A stretch of DNA of 57,537 bases from Adiantum capillus-veneris (lineage: Eukaryota > Streptophyta > Polypodiopsida > Polypodiales > Pteridaceae): the NCBI GenBank assembly GCA_014529385.2, contig JABFUD020000282.1, positions 1-57,537 of the forward strand, written 5' to 3'. How positions within the stretch are numbered: the first letter of the stretch is position 1; each line of letters begins with the position of its first letter. A program made the position numbers and the translations under genes. The notes under the pieces are model-generated. The model saw only the letters and a list, made by a program, of their open reading frames with translations, was not told the DNA's origin and did no database searches. Below are positions 22,221 through 33,169 of this stretch, in pieces.

Positions 22221-22723
22221 TGTCGGGCTTGGTGATCGTATGGTCGATGTGATTGCCTCGTGAAAGATCAAAAATGATCCAGAGGGTGGGCACTGGGCAT
22301 GGCCCCTTAACGCACTTTTTCTTTAAAACAAGGTAAAGTTTTTACGGTTGCTTCAAAAAGGCAATACTTTTAGTTGTAATAAATTGTATGTGTGTGTGTG
22401 TGTGAGACATCAAAGTTCAAGAAAAATCATTTTGAAAAACATACAAAATTTCCTTCGGGTAGATTCAAAGAAGAAAATTTACAAAATAATCGGTATTTTT
22501 TGTAATTTTGGCGGCTTTAGTAAATTCGGGCAAATGGGTAGATTTGGGGCACGCCGTGGGATCAACGGTCCATGATGTCCGCGCTCCCTAAAAAAGGTGT
22601 GGGCCATTGATCCCATCCAGCCCATCCCCGTGTGAGATAGTGCTAAGGGAAGTATGGGTCGCCATATGGCAAGGAGGGAGCCCAAATTCATAAAGTGGAG
22701 CCCAAGTTCCTACTACTTGTATA

Positions 22724-22780
22724 GTGGCGTATTGGGAACATACGCATGATCTCCTTGCTTTGCAATAAACTCATGCCCTT
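22724..22780. repeat. Direct repeat in the SABATH upstream region, unit 2
   Basis: The distal partner of 21452-21510, with AACATACGCATGATCTCC and AATAAACTCATGCC in the same order. Confidence 0.75.
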
Positions 22781-23073
22781 TCTACGTCTGTACTCTGGAT
22801 ATTGGAGAGGCAGAGAGAGAGAGATCCGTCACTTGGGCCTTCGAACCCATCAGCTTCAAACATATTCATCTAGTTTGGTAGGTTCGTGCATCCATACTCG
22901 ACTACTTGAATAAAATGATGTAAATTTTTTGGCTCTTCTATTTATTCAAACGCGTATTTGGTTTTTTTTTTTTATAAGGTTGTTCACGTAGAGTGTGAAT
23001 TGAACGTAGAAAATAAAAGGCTCAAGATGCCTGCTTGTGTGTGCAGTCTATAGGTGCCCTTAGTTACAATCAA

Positions 23074-23108
23074 CCCCCCCCCCCCCCCCCCCCCTCCCCC
23101 CCCAAAAC

Positions 23109-23189
<81 letters not shown>
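23074..23189. repeat. Poly-C/(CT)n/(CA)n compound tract
   Basis: About 30 bp of nearly pure C is followed by AAAACAATT, about 48 bp of CT and about 28 bp of CA. The same arrangement occurs at 29241-29344 and 56396-56503 in the same orientation, always followed by CAATAATCATGCCAAAC. Confidence 0.95.
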
Positions 23190-23193
<4 letters not shown>

Positions 23194-24208
23194 TCTCAAT
23201 AATCATGCCAAACTTAAAAACTCCACCCATTGATGAAACTTGTGATACCCATACCAAGGCACACACCACCTACCTCTCAGTAGCTACTCTTAAGGGTCTT
23301 CACCTTCTCTGCAGTCCCCAGCATGCATCCAAATGGAGCTTTCATAGTGAGTCACTCATTGTGAACTTAGTTATCATCACGCCAAGGCAATCTTGTCGAA
23401 ACTCTAAAAAGCCTTCCACACACACCTATTACCTATTGAGCATCTCAATTATAGAGTTGGACATCTTTTAACATCCATAAGAATTCATGTACGAACAAAC
23501 AACCATGCATGTTCTTGAATAACATCAAAGATGTTTAAATATCATGCACATTCTCAAACATGTATCCTCGATAACATCAAATGATATCTAGATACTATGT
23601 GCCATTCCTGTAGCTCAAAAGCTTCCCTCCGTGTGGTATGGTCGACCCCTTGGGGGGGTCACTTGTATAAATTTTATATATCACGTGGATTCAAGGATTA
23701 TTTTTAAAATTATTTATCTATGTATTTTTTATAAATTAAATACACCTTTTTTTTATTTAATCTGTATTTTTCAATTCTATTTTGTAGTACCATTCTGTAT
23801 GTGAAAATATGAGAAAAATAAATTGGAGGAAAATTCGTAAAATCCCCTTGAAATTTCAAAAATTCTCAATATGCCCCTCACATTTGACAAAAAATTCCCA
23901 AAGTACCCTTTGATTCCTCCAAAATACCAAAATTACCCGTCATTGACCTTGTAAACATCTTTAGAGACGACTTTTTTTGCAACTCTTCAAAGGAATATTG
24001 CTTCGCCCTCATTAGGTGGCCAGAACATTCTTTTTTTGGGTTGATTAGACGGAATCCAACTCAGATTCCATTTTTGAGCTTCTAAGAAGGCCGACTGGAC
24101 TCTGGAGATGAAAACCAAAAATCAAATGGGGAGCTCACGTGTGTCAGATAAGCCTGGTGCGACAGGCCATGCGTGGCTCAAGGGGAGGTGTCAAGAGAGA
24201 AGGCGAGG

Positions 24209-24213
24209 GTGAA
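24209..24213. repeat. Copia target-site duplication, duplicated left copy
   Basis: GTGAA immediately before the LTR start TGTTACC. The matching right copy is at 55519-55523. Confidence 0.8.
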
Positions 24214-24440
24214 TGTTACCATATACATGTGGTAGTGATGTGTGTGAACACACTAGGACCGTCGGGGCATTTTTTCCCTCTTTAGGAGGTTTTTTCCCCC
24301 GTGCATTGTATATACGCCCATCACTTTAGGGCTATCTATCTTTCCATTGCACACTAAGTAATACACTCTCTATTGTGTGCCTTGATCTTCCTTTGTCTTC
24401 TTCAAGCTGTGTGTGTTTCTCTGCAACCCTAATTCCAACA
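24214..24440 (+). repeat. Copia 5' LTR in tandem copy A (227 bp)
   Basis: Starts TGTTACCATATACATG and ends CTAATTCCAACA. It is the same length as the LTRs at 30368-30594 and 55292-55518, with few substitutions. It is followed after two bases by a tRNA-Met type primer site. Confidence 0.93.
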
Positions 24441-24442
24441 AT

Positions 24443-24454
24443 TGGTATCAGAGC
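24443..24454 (+). other. Copia primer binding site, copy A
   Basis: TGGTATCAGAGC, complementary to the 3' end of plant initiator methionine tRNA, directly inside the 5' LTR. Confidence 0.88.
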
Positions 24455-24802
24455 AGGTCACGTCCTCCCGGGGTTAGTCGCTAGCTGCTCCAGCACACGC
24501 CTGCTCACTTTCTCCGATTTCAGTGAGCTTTGGCGAGCGTTCGCAGCTTGACAAATATTTTGGGAGATCTCGAAGAGCTTGGTCTGCTCAGAATTTTGAT
24601 TTGGGCTCATTTCGGCCTCCGTTTCCACTACAGGCAGTACTGCACAAGCTATTTCGTCATTTTGTACAGAATTTTTGTCAGTGTCGTTTTCTGCATAACA
24701 GGTGCCTTATAGTCTTCTACGGTTTGTGCTATATAGCACAGGTTGTTCCCGCTCCATTTCTCCTATTTTCGGGCAGTTTTCACATCAGGTGCAGCATTTA
24801 CC

Positions 24803-25246
24803 ATGGCTGACAACAACAACACAGATGCGTTCAAGATGTTTGCTGCTGAGGACAGGTTGGATGGGGACAACTACCATATGTGGGCTTATATGATGCAACA
24901 TGTTCTTGTGTCAAAAGGTGTCTGGAACATTGTGCAAGGCATTGATGTACGTCCTGGTTCTAAGGATGTAGGCGATGTTGAGGATGTTACAGGTCTTGCT
25001 GCAAGGATTGCAGTTGTTAGAGTTGTTTTGCCTACGGCAGAACAAGCTCGTTGGGATGTTAAGGATGCGCAGGCTCATGCATTGATTGCGTTGTCTGTGA
25101 AGCGCACCATTGCTCCTCACATCCGTTCAGCAAAATCTGCAAAACAGGCTTGGGATATCCCAGCAGGTCTTTATGCAAGCCGCAATGAGGCTAAAATTGC
25201 TTTGCTGCGTAAAGAGCTGGAGTCAAAGATTATGCATGAGGAGGAT
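24803..25246 (+). pseudogene. Copia gag 5' fragment, copy A
   Basis: The frame starts ATGGCTGACAACAAC, about 350 bp after the primer site, and encodes a typical copia gag N-terminus (AEDRLDGDNYHMWAYMMQHV, later AKQAWDIPAGLYASRNEAK). It is cut after KIMHEED by the gypsy LTR at 25247. In this tandem copy the rest of the copia element does not follow, so it is an orphan fragment. An upstream in-frame ATG at 24743 would extend it into the leader; the 24803 start fits the family better. Confidence 0.85.
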
Positions 25247-26386
25247 TGTCACGGGAACCGAATAACAGAGATAGACAGCAAAACAGAGGAAGAAATCTTT
25301 GTATTGATAGTGTTTGATACAACAGAGAAGCAAAATATATATATGGGCGCACTCCGTTGTACGGAGCTCGAACCTCCCGACCACCCCCGAGCTTCAATTC
25401 GCTTGCATGCAGCGTCTCACTCGCACTCGCACTCACACTCACACTCTCACTCTCACTCTCACTCTCACTCGCACTCGCACTCGCAGAAGAGAGAATGGTG
25501 AATGATCCCCAAACGCACCACCCGTCGTGCTTTTATCCTTCTTTTCCTCGAAAATCCTGCACGATTTTCGTACCAAGTATACCTGCGAGAATAATATAAG
25601 AACGTGATCGCTAAGCGATCCGTAAAGGTTAGATTTCTATCATGACACTTTGCACAGATTCTGTTTCAGACATTGATTTCTGCATCGCTTACAAAATAGC
25701 CAAAAGAACATACTCGTGCAACCAATTCAACATGATAATCGAAGTAAAAAAACATAATTATATACCTTCATAATCTCAATTGTCATACTCTACCATGAAG
25801 AAACAATCCACTTCTTGGTTGATAGCAGGGAGAACTGTATGATGTTGTATGTCTGTCTGTCCCTGTGTACACTACAATGTTGCTGCTTTCTGTTTGTTTT
25901 CATCATAACTTTTATAAACGAACTCAGAACAGAGCAATCCAGGTACTCAAAACGACGGGAATAGGTCTGGTCTACAAGGCAACGCGGACAGAATTACGAA
26001 AAACATCTTTGTTTGGCTAAAAACGCAACTTTTAGGTCGCGACTCATAAAAGCTCTATTTTTGGATCTCCGCTACTTTTTCAACTTATTTTAAGTCTACC
26101 CATGTATTTTAAGCTAAAACACATAAATATAAAATATTGACATTAATAAAAATCTCAATTTTACTGTTCATAGACAGACTATCTGTTATTCATTAATCTT
26201 TATCAAATCCTTTTTTTAGTGTAGTATTTTAAAAAAAAGAATATATGTTCTCTCTTAATATTTCAACTCATTCGTATAAGCTCTATTTAATAGACTATTC
26301 AACAATCTTTCAAATCGTGTTAACGAAAGATATGCCCTGCTACATTCTTTTCGACTTTAAGAACTTCAAATATTAGTCCTATTACA
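25247..26386 (-). repeat. Gypsy LTR in tandem copy A (1140 bp)
   Basis: In the plus orientation it starts TGTCACGGGAACCG and ends TAGTCCTATTACA, so the element reads on the minus strand and this is its 3' LTR. It interrupts copia gag after the target AGGAT (25242-25246). It contains the hexamer array 25418-25485, a TATA-like ATATATAT near 25337 and the palindrome CTCCGTTGTACGGAG at 25352-25366. Confidence 0.92.
25418..25485. repeat. CACTCG/CACTCT hexamer array in LTR
   Basis: Eleven or so hexamers of CACTCG, CACTCA and CACTCT in a mixed order. Equivalent arrays occur at 27108-27170, 31569-31637, 33259-33321, 41367-41430, 46394-46469 and 50438-50512, each with a different mix and length. Translations rich in alternating Ser-His are artefacts of this array. 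Confidence 0.93.
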
Positions 26387-27030
26387 TTCTCCCCTTATCA
26401 AAATTAACTCTGTCCTCAGAGTTGGTTTAAAGAGAGAAAAATTCTCTTTGCAAAACACTAAGATCAACCCATGATGCATCCTCTACTGGATAGTTCTGCC
26501 ACTTAACCAAAACTTCCACAATGTCTCTATTTCTCATATGTTTAAAATGCCTATCTAGTACTAAGTCTGATTCTACAGTCAATGGTCCGTCATCTTTCAA
26601 CTTAGAGTTGTCCTCTAAAACATGATGCACATTAGGAACATACTTTTTCAATAAACTCACATAGAATACATGATGCACTTTAACATGAGAAGGCAATTCC
26701 AATTTGTAAGCTAATGAACCAATGCGCTTCAAAATTTTAAATGGACCAACAAATCGTGGAGACAATCTTCTATCATTTCCAAGAATCAAATGAGACTTCT
26801 CAGGAATAACCTTTAAAAAACCATATCACCAGTTTCATACTCCACAACACGATGTTTCTTGTCATAATACGGTTTATGTCTCTTTTGAGATTCTCTAATA
26901 TTCCCCCTGATTTTGGCCGACTCGCTATCCATTTTCTCAAGCATCTCACGTGAGAGTTCTACCTTATTCCTCGATAGCCATACATTGCCTCAAACGGAGT
27001 CATCCTAATAGATGAATGCAATTGAATATA
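26387..27030 (-). pseudogene. Gypsy integrase C-terminus with chromodomain-like end, copy A
   Basis: Immediately inside the LTR is the polypurine tract (minus strand GATAAGGGGAGAA, 26399-26387). The frame 26789-26427 carries RFVGPFKILKRIGSLAYKLE and the chromodomain-like end VEVLVKWQNYPVEDASWVDL, then a stop. Further integrase sequence runs to the GATGAATG point near 27019, where unrelated LTR-like sequence begins. It is the 3' end of a gypsy element truncated at both the tandem-duplication and LTR-fragment junctions. Confidence 0.85.
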
Positions 27031-27423
27031 TATATGGGCGCACTCCGTTGTACGGAGCTCGAACCTCTCGACCACCCCCGAGCTTCAATTCGCTTGCATG
27101 CAGCGTCTCACTCGCACTCGCACTCTCACTCTCACTCGCACTCGCACTCGCACTCACACTCGCACTCGCAGAAGAGAGAATGGTGAATCACCCCCAAAAC
27201 GCACCACCCGTCCTTCTATTCTCCTCCAAAAAGCCTGCGACCTCTTAAAATAGCCGCTTTTCTATTTTTGGCGCTCGGTCGACTCGACTTGCACGCCAAT
27301 ATACCTGCGAGAACAAGGTAAAAAAACGTGATCGCGAAACGATCCACAATTTTTCAGCTGTCTTCAACTGAACATAACTCCCAAACGGAGCCAAAACAGC
27401 CCAAGTCCGTCTCATACAATCTT
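27031..27423 (-). repeat. Foreign LTR fragment X, copy A (truncated by the duplication breakpoint)
   Basis: From ATATATATATGGGCGCACTC it matches the gypsy LTR through the palindrome, the hexamer array (27108-27170) and GAGAGAATGGTGAATCA. It then diverges almost completely (GCCGCTTTTCTATTTTTGGC) apart from GTGATCGCGAAACGATCC, comparable to GTGATCGCTAAGCGATCC. It ends at the tandem junction at 27423. Confidence 0.75.
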
Positions 27424-27588
27424 GTTACTCTCATTTGCAGCTACTACGCGGGCATTTAGCGTATTGAGAACTAGATGCTTCATTGCTTCCTCCAGGCGAG
27501 GCTTGGCCACGGAGTGAAAATTGTAGTTCTGACCCTCTGAGTTCTTTGCGTAGCTCTCCTCGCCCGCGATGCCTTGCATCGCCCTCAT
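27412..27588 (-). pseudogene. Truncated duplicate of the SABATH gene 5' end
   Basis: The first 55 codons of the methyltransferase are repeated from ATG at 27588, with two amino acid changes (Lys42 to Asn, Thr48 to Val). The frame then crosses the duplication junction into LTR fragment X, adds three codons and stops at 27414-27412. The product would be 58 residues and lacks the SAM motif after the N-terminal SYAKNSEGQ. The complete upstream region of the gene is duplicated with it, so transcription is possible in principle but a functional enzyme is not. Confidence 0.88.
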
Positions 27589-29240
27589 CGTCTATGGGTA
27601 TGGGTGCTAAGGCTGTGGTTGGCGTAGTAGAAACATACGCATGAGCTCCTTGCTCTTTAATAAACTAATGCCGTCCGAGTATTTACTAGATTCAAATTCA
27701 TAGATCCAAATAGGGCACATGCGGTATCATACTAATCTATTGCAAATTGCACTATAAAAAGTAGTACATCTTGTTATTCTTTTCATGGGCATGAGGACAC
27801 CTTGAAAGGCAAACCACATATGACAAGGAGTGCGGATAAGAGAGAGAGAGTAGGGTAGTGCAAGAAAAAATGAGGCCTATGATGAAGACTTCTCCTCAAC
27901 CACACCACCTCAAGGCTCATGCTTGTACTGATCATTTGAGGACTATGACATTCTTCTGTGGAAAGAAAGATGTGAGTGCACTAGTCAAATTTTGAATCAA
28001 AAGGGAGAATGTGACATATCTCTAATGGGAAAATAATGTGCAATACTAAGTACTACAAACCCTCTTAGCTATTGGAGCTTGAAATACCTAGAAATTCTTT
28101 TTGGAACTATATTAGAATTAGATAGAGTAAAAAGTTACAAAACTACTCCCCACGCAGTAAGGGTATTGCTAGGAGGATGCGTATTTATGCTTTTGTATTT
28201 CCTCTTGCAAAATCGTAGACACATTTATGAGGCTCAATGACAATATAGTTATCTCTACACAACTAATATGCATTTTTTGGTTGGTAGAATTTAGAAGCGA
28301 GAACTTGTCCATAGGCCAAGTTCTACTCCGCATCGGTCCAAGCTAGATGTGAGCTCTACTATGCACCAGTCCAAGCTAGATGTGAGCTGTCGGGCTTGGT
28401 GATCGTATGGTTGATGTGATTGCCTCGTGAAAGATCAAAAATGATCCAGAGGGTGGGCACTGGGCATGGCCCCTTAACGCACTTTTTCTTTAAAACAAGG
28501 TAAAGTTTTTACGGTTGCATCAAAAAGGCAATACTTTTAGTTGTAATAAATTGTATGTGTGTGTGTGTGTGAGACATCAAAGTTCAAGAAAAATCATTTT
28601 GAAAAACATACAAAATTTCCTTCGGGTAGATTCAAAGAAGAAAATTTACAAAATAATCGGTATTTTTTGTAATTTTGGCGGCTTTAGTAAATTCGGGCAA
28701 ATGGGTAGATTTGGGGCACGCCGTGGGATCAACGGTCCATGATGTCCGCGCTCCCTAAAAAAGGTGTGGGCCATTGATCCCATCCAGCCCATCCCCGTGT
28801 GAGATAGTGCTAAGGGAAGTATGGGTCGCCATATGGCAAGGAGGGAGCCCAAATTCATAAAGTGGAGCCCAAGTTCCTACTACTTGTACAGTGGCGTATT
28901 GGGAACATACGCATGATCTCCTTGCTTTGCAATAAACTCATGCCCTTTCTACGTCTGTACTCTGGATATTGGAGAGGCAGAGAGAGAGAGATCCGTCACT
29001 TGGGCCTTCGAACCCATCAGCTTCAAACATATTCATCTAGTTTGGTAGGTTCGTGCATCCATACTCGACTACTTGAATAAAATGATGTAAATTTTTTGGC
29101 TCTTCTATTTATTCAAACGCGTATTTGGTTTTTTTTTTTTATAAGGTTGTTCACGTAGAGTGTGAATTGAACGTAGAAAATAAAAGGCTCAAGATGCCTG
29201 CTTGTGTGTGCAGTCTATAGGTGCCCTTAGTTACAATCAA

Positions 29241-29271
29241 CCCCCCCCCCCCCCCCCCCCCCCCCCAAAAC

Positions 29272-29344
<73 letters not shown>
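29241..29344. repeat. Poly-C/(CT)n/(CA)n compound tract, copy B
   Basis: About 26 C, then CT and CA runs, the counterpart of 23074-23189. The C run here is uninterrupted and the CT run is shorter. Confidence 0.95.
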
Positions 29345-29348
<4 letters not shown>

Positions 29349-30367
29349 TCTCAATAATCATGCCAAACTTAAAAACTCCACCCATTGATGAAACTTGTGA
29401 TACCCATACCAAGGCACACACCACCTACCTCTTAGTAGCTACTCTTAAGGGTCTTCACCTTCTCTGCAGTCCCCAGCATGCATCCAAATGGAGCTTTCAT
29501 AGTGAGTCACTCATTGTGAACTTAGTTATCATCACGCCAAGGCAATCTTGTCGAAACTCTAAAAAGCCTTCCACACACACCTATTACCTATTGAGCATCT
29601 CAATTATAGAGTTGGACATCTTTTAACATCCATAAGAATTCATGTACGAACAAACAACCATGCATGTTCTTGAATAACATCAAAGATGTTTAAATATCAT
29701 GCACATTCTCAAACATGTATCCTCGATAACATCAAATGATATCTAGATACTATGTGCCATTCCTGTAGCTCAAAAGCTTCCCTCCGTGTGGTATGGTCGA
29801 CCCCTTGGGGGGGTCACTTGTATAAATTTTATATATCACGTGGATTCAAGGATTATTTTTAAAATTATTTATCTATGTATTTTTTATAAATTAAATACAC
29901 CTTTTTTTTATTTAATTTGTATTTTTCAATTCTATTTTGTAGTACCATTCTGTATGTGAAAATATGAGAAAAATAAATTGGAGGAAAATTCGTAAAATAC
30001 CCTCAAATTTCAAAAATTCTCAATATGCCCCTCACATTTGACAAAAAATTCCCAAAGTACCCTTTGATTCCTCCAAAATACCGAAATTACCCGTCATTGA
30101 CCTTGTAAACATCTTTAGAGACGACTTTTTTTGCAACTCTTCAAAGGAATATTGCTTCGCCCTCATTAGGTGGCCAGAACATCCTTTTTTTGTGTTGATT
30201 AGACGGAATCCAACTCAGATTCCATTTTTGAGCTTCTAAGAAGGCCGACTGGACTCTGGAGATGAAAACCAAAAATCAAATGGGAAGCTCACGTGTGTCA
30301 GATAAGCCTGGTGCGACAGGCCATGCGTGGCTCAAGGGGAGGTGTCAAGAGAGAAGGCGAGGGTGAA

Positions 30368-30594
30368 TGTTACCATATACATGTGGTAGTGATGTGTGTG
30401 AACACACTAGGACCGTCGGGGCATTTTTTCCCTCTTTAGGAGGTTTTTTCCCCCGTGCATTGTATATACGCCCATCACTTTAGGGCTATCTATCTTTCCA
30501 TTGCACACTAAGTAATACACTCTCTATTGTGTGCCTTGATCTTCCTTTGTCTTCTCCAAGCTGTGTGTGTTTCTCTGCAACCGTAATTCCAACA
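30368..30594 (+). repeat. Copia 5' LTR (227 bp)
   Basis: TGTTACCATATACATG to GTAATTCCAACA. It carries a near-terminal substitution (CCGTAATT against CCCTAATT in the other two LTRs). Confidence 0.93.
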
Positions 30595-30596
30595 AT

Positions 30597-30608
30597 TGGT
30601 ATCAGAGC
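30597..30608 (+). other. Copia primer binding site
   Basis: TGGTATCAGAGC, initiator tRNA-Met type, two bases inside the LTR. Confidence 0.88.
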
Positions 30609-30956
30609 AGGTCACGTCCTCCCGGGGTTAGTCGCCAGCTGCTCCAGCACACGCCTGCTCACTTTCTCCGATTTCAGTGAGCTTTGGCGAGCGTTCGCAG
30701 CTTGACAAATATTTTGGGAGATCTCGAAGAGCTTGGTCTGCTCAGAATTTTGATTTGGGCTCATTTCGGCCTCCGTTTCCACTACATGCAGTACTGCACA
30801 AGCTATTTCGTCATTTTGTGCAGAATTTTTGTCAGTGTCGTTTTCTGCATAACAGGTGCCTTATAGTCTTCTACGGTTTGTGCTATATAGCACAGGTTGT
30901 TCCCGCTCCATTTCTCCTATTTTCGGGCAGTTTTCACATCAGGTGCAGCATTTACC

Positions 30957-31400
30957 ATGGCTGACAACAACAACACAGATGCGTTCAAGATGTTTGCTGC
31001 TGAGGACAGGTTGGATGGGGACAGCTACCATATGTGGGCTTATATGATGCAACATGTTCTTGTGTCAAAAGGTGTCTGGAACATTGTGCAAGGCATTGAT
31101 GTACGTCCTGGTTCTAAGGATGTAGGCGATGTTGACGATGTTGCAGGTCTTGCTGCAAGGATTGCAGTTGTTAGAGTTGTTTTGCCTACGGCAAAACAAG
31201 CTCGTTGGGATGTTAAGGATGCGCAGGCTCATGCATTGATTGCGTTGTCTGTGAAGCGCACCATTGCTCCTCACATCCGTTCAGCAAAATCTGCAAAACA
31301 GGCTTGGGATATCCTAGCAGGTCTTTATGCAAGCCGCAATGAGGCTAAAATTGCTTTGCTGCGTAAAGAGCTGGAGTCAAAGATTATGCATGAGGAGGAT
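30957..31400 (+). pseudogene. Copia gag 5' part
   Basis: Same frame as 24803-25246 with four or five amino acid differences (for example GDSYHMW, DDVAGL, TAKQARWD, WDILAGL). It is cut at the gypsy insertion and continues in frame at 51418. The N-terminal domain belongs to the copia gag polypeptide type (DRLDGDSYHMWAYMMQHV). It has no stop up to the break. Confidence 0.87.
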
Positions 31401-32537
31401 TGTCATGGGAACCGAATAACAGAGATAGACAGCAAAACAGAGGAAGAAATCTTTGTATTGATAGTGTTTGATACAACAGAGAAGCAAAATATATATGGGC
31501 GCACTCCGTTGTACGGAGCTCGAACCTCCCGACCACCCCCGAGCTTCAATTCGCTTGCATGCAGCGTCTCACTCGCACTCGCACTCGCACTCACACTCTC
31601 ACTCTCACTCTCACTCACACTCGCACTCGCACTCGCAGAAGAGAGAATGGTGAATGATCCCCAAACGCACCACCCGTCGTGCTTTTATCCTTCTTTTCCT
31701 CGAAAAGCCTGCACGATTTTCGTACCAAGTATACCTGCGAGAATAATATAAGAACGTGATCGCTAAGCGATCCGTAAAGGTTAGATTTCTATCATGACAC
31801 TTTCCCAGATCCTGTTTCACACATTGATTTCTGCATCGCCTACAAAATAGCCAAAAGAACATACTCGTGCAACCAATTCAACATGATAATCGAAGTAAAA
31901 AAACATAATTATATACCTTCATAATCTCAATTGTCATACTCTACCATGAAGAAACAATCCACTTCTTGGTTGATAGCAGGGAGAACTGTATGATGTTGTA
32001 TGTCTGTCTGTCCCTGTGTACACTACAATGTTGCTGCTTTCTGTTTGTTTTCATCATAACTTTTATAAACGAACTCAGAACAGATAAATCCAGGTACTCA
32101 AAACGACGGGAATAGGTCTGGTCTACAAGGCATCGCGGACAGAATTGCGAAAAACATCTCTGTTTGGCTAAAAAAGCAACTTTTAGGTCGCGACTCATAA
32201 AAGCTCTATTTTTGGATCTCCGCTACTTTTTCAACTTATTTTAAGTCTACCCATGTATTTTAAGCTAAAACACATAAATATTAAATATTGACATTAATAA
32301 AAATCTCAATTTTACTGTTCATAGACAGACTATCTGTTATTCATTAATCTTTATCAAATCCTTTTTTTGGTGTATTATTTAAAAAAAAAGAATATATGTT
32401 CTCTCTTAATATTTCAACTCATTCGTATAAGCTCTATTTAATAGACTATTCAACAATCTTTCAAATTGTGTTAACGAAAGATATGCCCTGCTACATTCTT
32501 TTCGACTTTAAGAACTTCAAATATTAGTCCTATTACA
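31401..32537 (-). repeat. 3' LTR of the outer gypsy element (1137 bp)
   Basis: TGTCATGGGAACCG to TAGTCCTATTACA. It contains the hexamer array 31569-31637. It differs from the copy A LTR and the 5' LTR at 50270-51412 by few substitutions (for example TGTCATGG against TGTCACGG). Confidence 0.92.
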
Positions 32538-33169
32538 TTCTCCCCTTATCAAAATTAACTCTGTCCTCAGAGTTGGTTTAAAGAGAGAAAAATTCTCTTT
32601 GCAAAACACTAAGATCAACCCATGATGCATCCTCTACTGGATAGTTCTGCCACTTAACCAAAACTTCCACAATGTCTCTATTTCTCATATGTTTAAAATG
32701 CCTATCTAGTACTAAGTCTGATTCTACAGTCAATGGTCCGTCATCTTTCAACTTAGAGTTGTCCTCTAAAACATGATGCACATTAGGAACATACTTTTTC
32801 AATAAACTCACATAGAATACATGATGCACTTTAACATGAGAAGGCAATTCCAATTTGTAAGCTAATGAACCAATGCGCTTCAAAATTTTAAATGGACCAA
32901 CAAATCGTGGAGACAATCTTCTATCATTTCCAAGAATCAAATGAGACTTCTCAGGAATAACCTTTAAAAAACCATATCACCAGTTTCATACTCCACAACA
33001 CGATGTTTCTTGTCATAATACGGTTTATGTCTCTTTTGAGATTCTCTAATATTCCCCCTGATTTTGGCCAACTCGCTATCCATTTTCTCAAGCATCTCAC
33101 GTGAGAGTTCTACCTTATTCCTCGATAGCCATACATTGCCTCAAACGGAGTCATCCTAATAGATGAATG
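32538..33169 (-). pseudogene. Outer gypsy integrase C-terminus, copy B
   Basis: The polypurine tract (32550-32538) is followed by the frame 32940-32578, identical in protein sequence to 26789-26427 and carrying the chromodomain-like end. The stretch 32801-33169 is present again at 46647-47015. It ends at AGATGAATG, where LTR fragment X begins. The minus strand has a one-base deletion in the GDMVF region that makes a stop, shared with all copies of the family. Confidence 0.85.

Larger units (their letters stand above)
21422..24208. other. Upstream region of the SABATH gene, no further gene seen
   Basis: This holds the presumed promoter (minus strand reading away from 21421), a short upstream repeat pair (21452-21510 and 22724-22780), a direct repeat at 22155-22220, a (TG)n tract near 22390, the compound repeat at 23074 and a diverse AT-rich stretch to the copia target site. 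Possible TATA-like A/T runs exist on the minus strand (TTTATTAAAG near 21490), but none is distinctive enough to assign. Confidence 0.45.
21257..27423. repeat. Tandem segmental duplication, copy A (6167 bp)
   Basis: This segment and 27424-33577 are the same sequence in the same order at roughly 99 % identity by eye, differing by scattered substitutions and short length changes in the poly-C/CT/CA tracts. It begins at GTT (21257-21259) inside exon 1 of the SABATH gene and ends where copy B begins. Contents: 5' end and upstream region of the gene, the poly-C compound repeat, the copia 5' LTR and gag start, the gypsy 3' LTR with chromodomain end, and the start of a foreign LTR. Confidence 0.93.

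Noticed and set aside
22540-22640. Possible small inverted repeat (GGATCAACGGTCCA and GGGCCATTGATCCC)
   Set aside because: The pairing is imperfect and short, no terminal duplication is seen, and I could not define an element.
23205-23471. 88-codon frame repeated at 29360 and 56511
   Set aside because: It is preserved only because the DNA is duplicated; the third copy shows non-synonymous and length changes with no sign of coding constraint.
24443-24454. tRNA-like TGGTATCAGAGC stretches as tRNA gene parts
   Set aside because: They sit directly inside LTRs and are primer binding sites; no cloverleaf can be formed around them.
25418-25485. Hexamer arrays considered as CRISPR-like or minisatellite coding repeats
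   Set aside because: Units are 6 bp without spacers, located inside eukaryotic LTRs.
25373-25505. Open frames translating to alternating Ser-His or Arg-Thr residues at the LTRs
   Set aside because: They are three-frame readings of the CACTCG/CACTCT hexamer array in the LTR; no conserved start, flank or family supports a protein.
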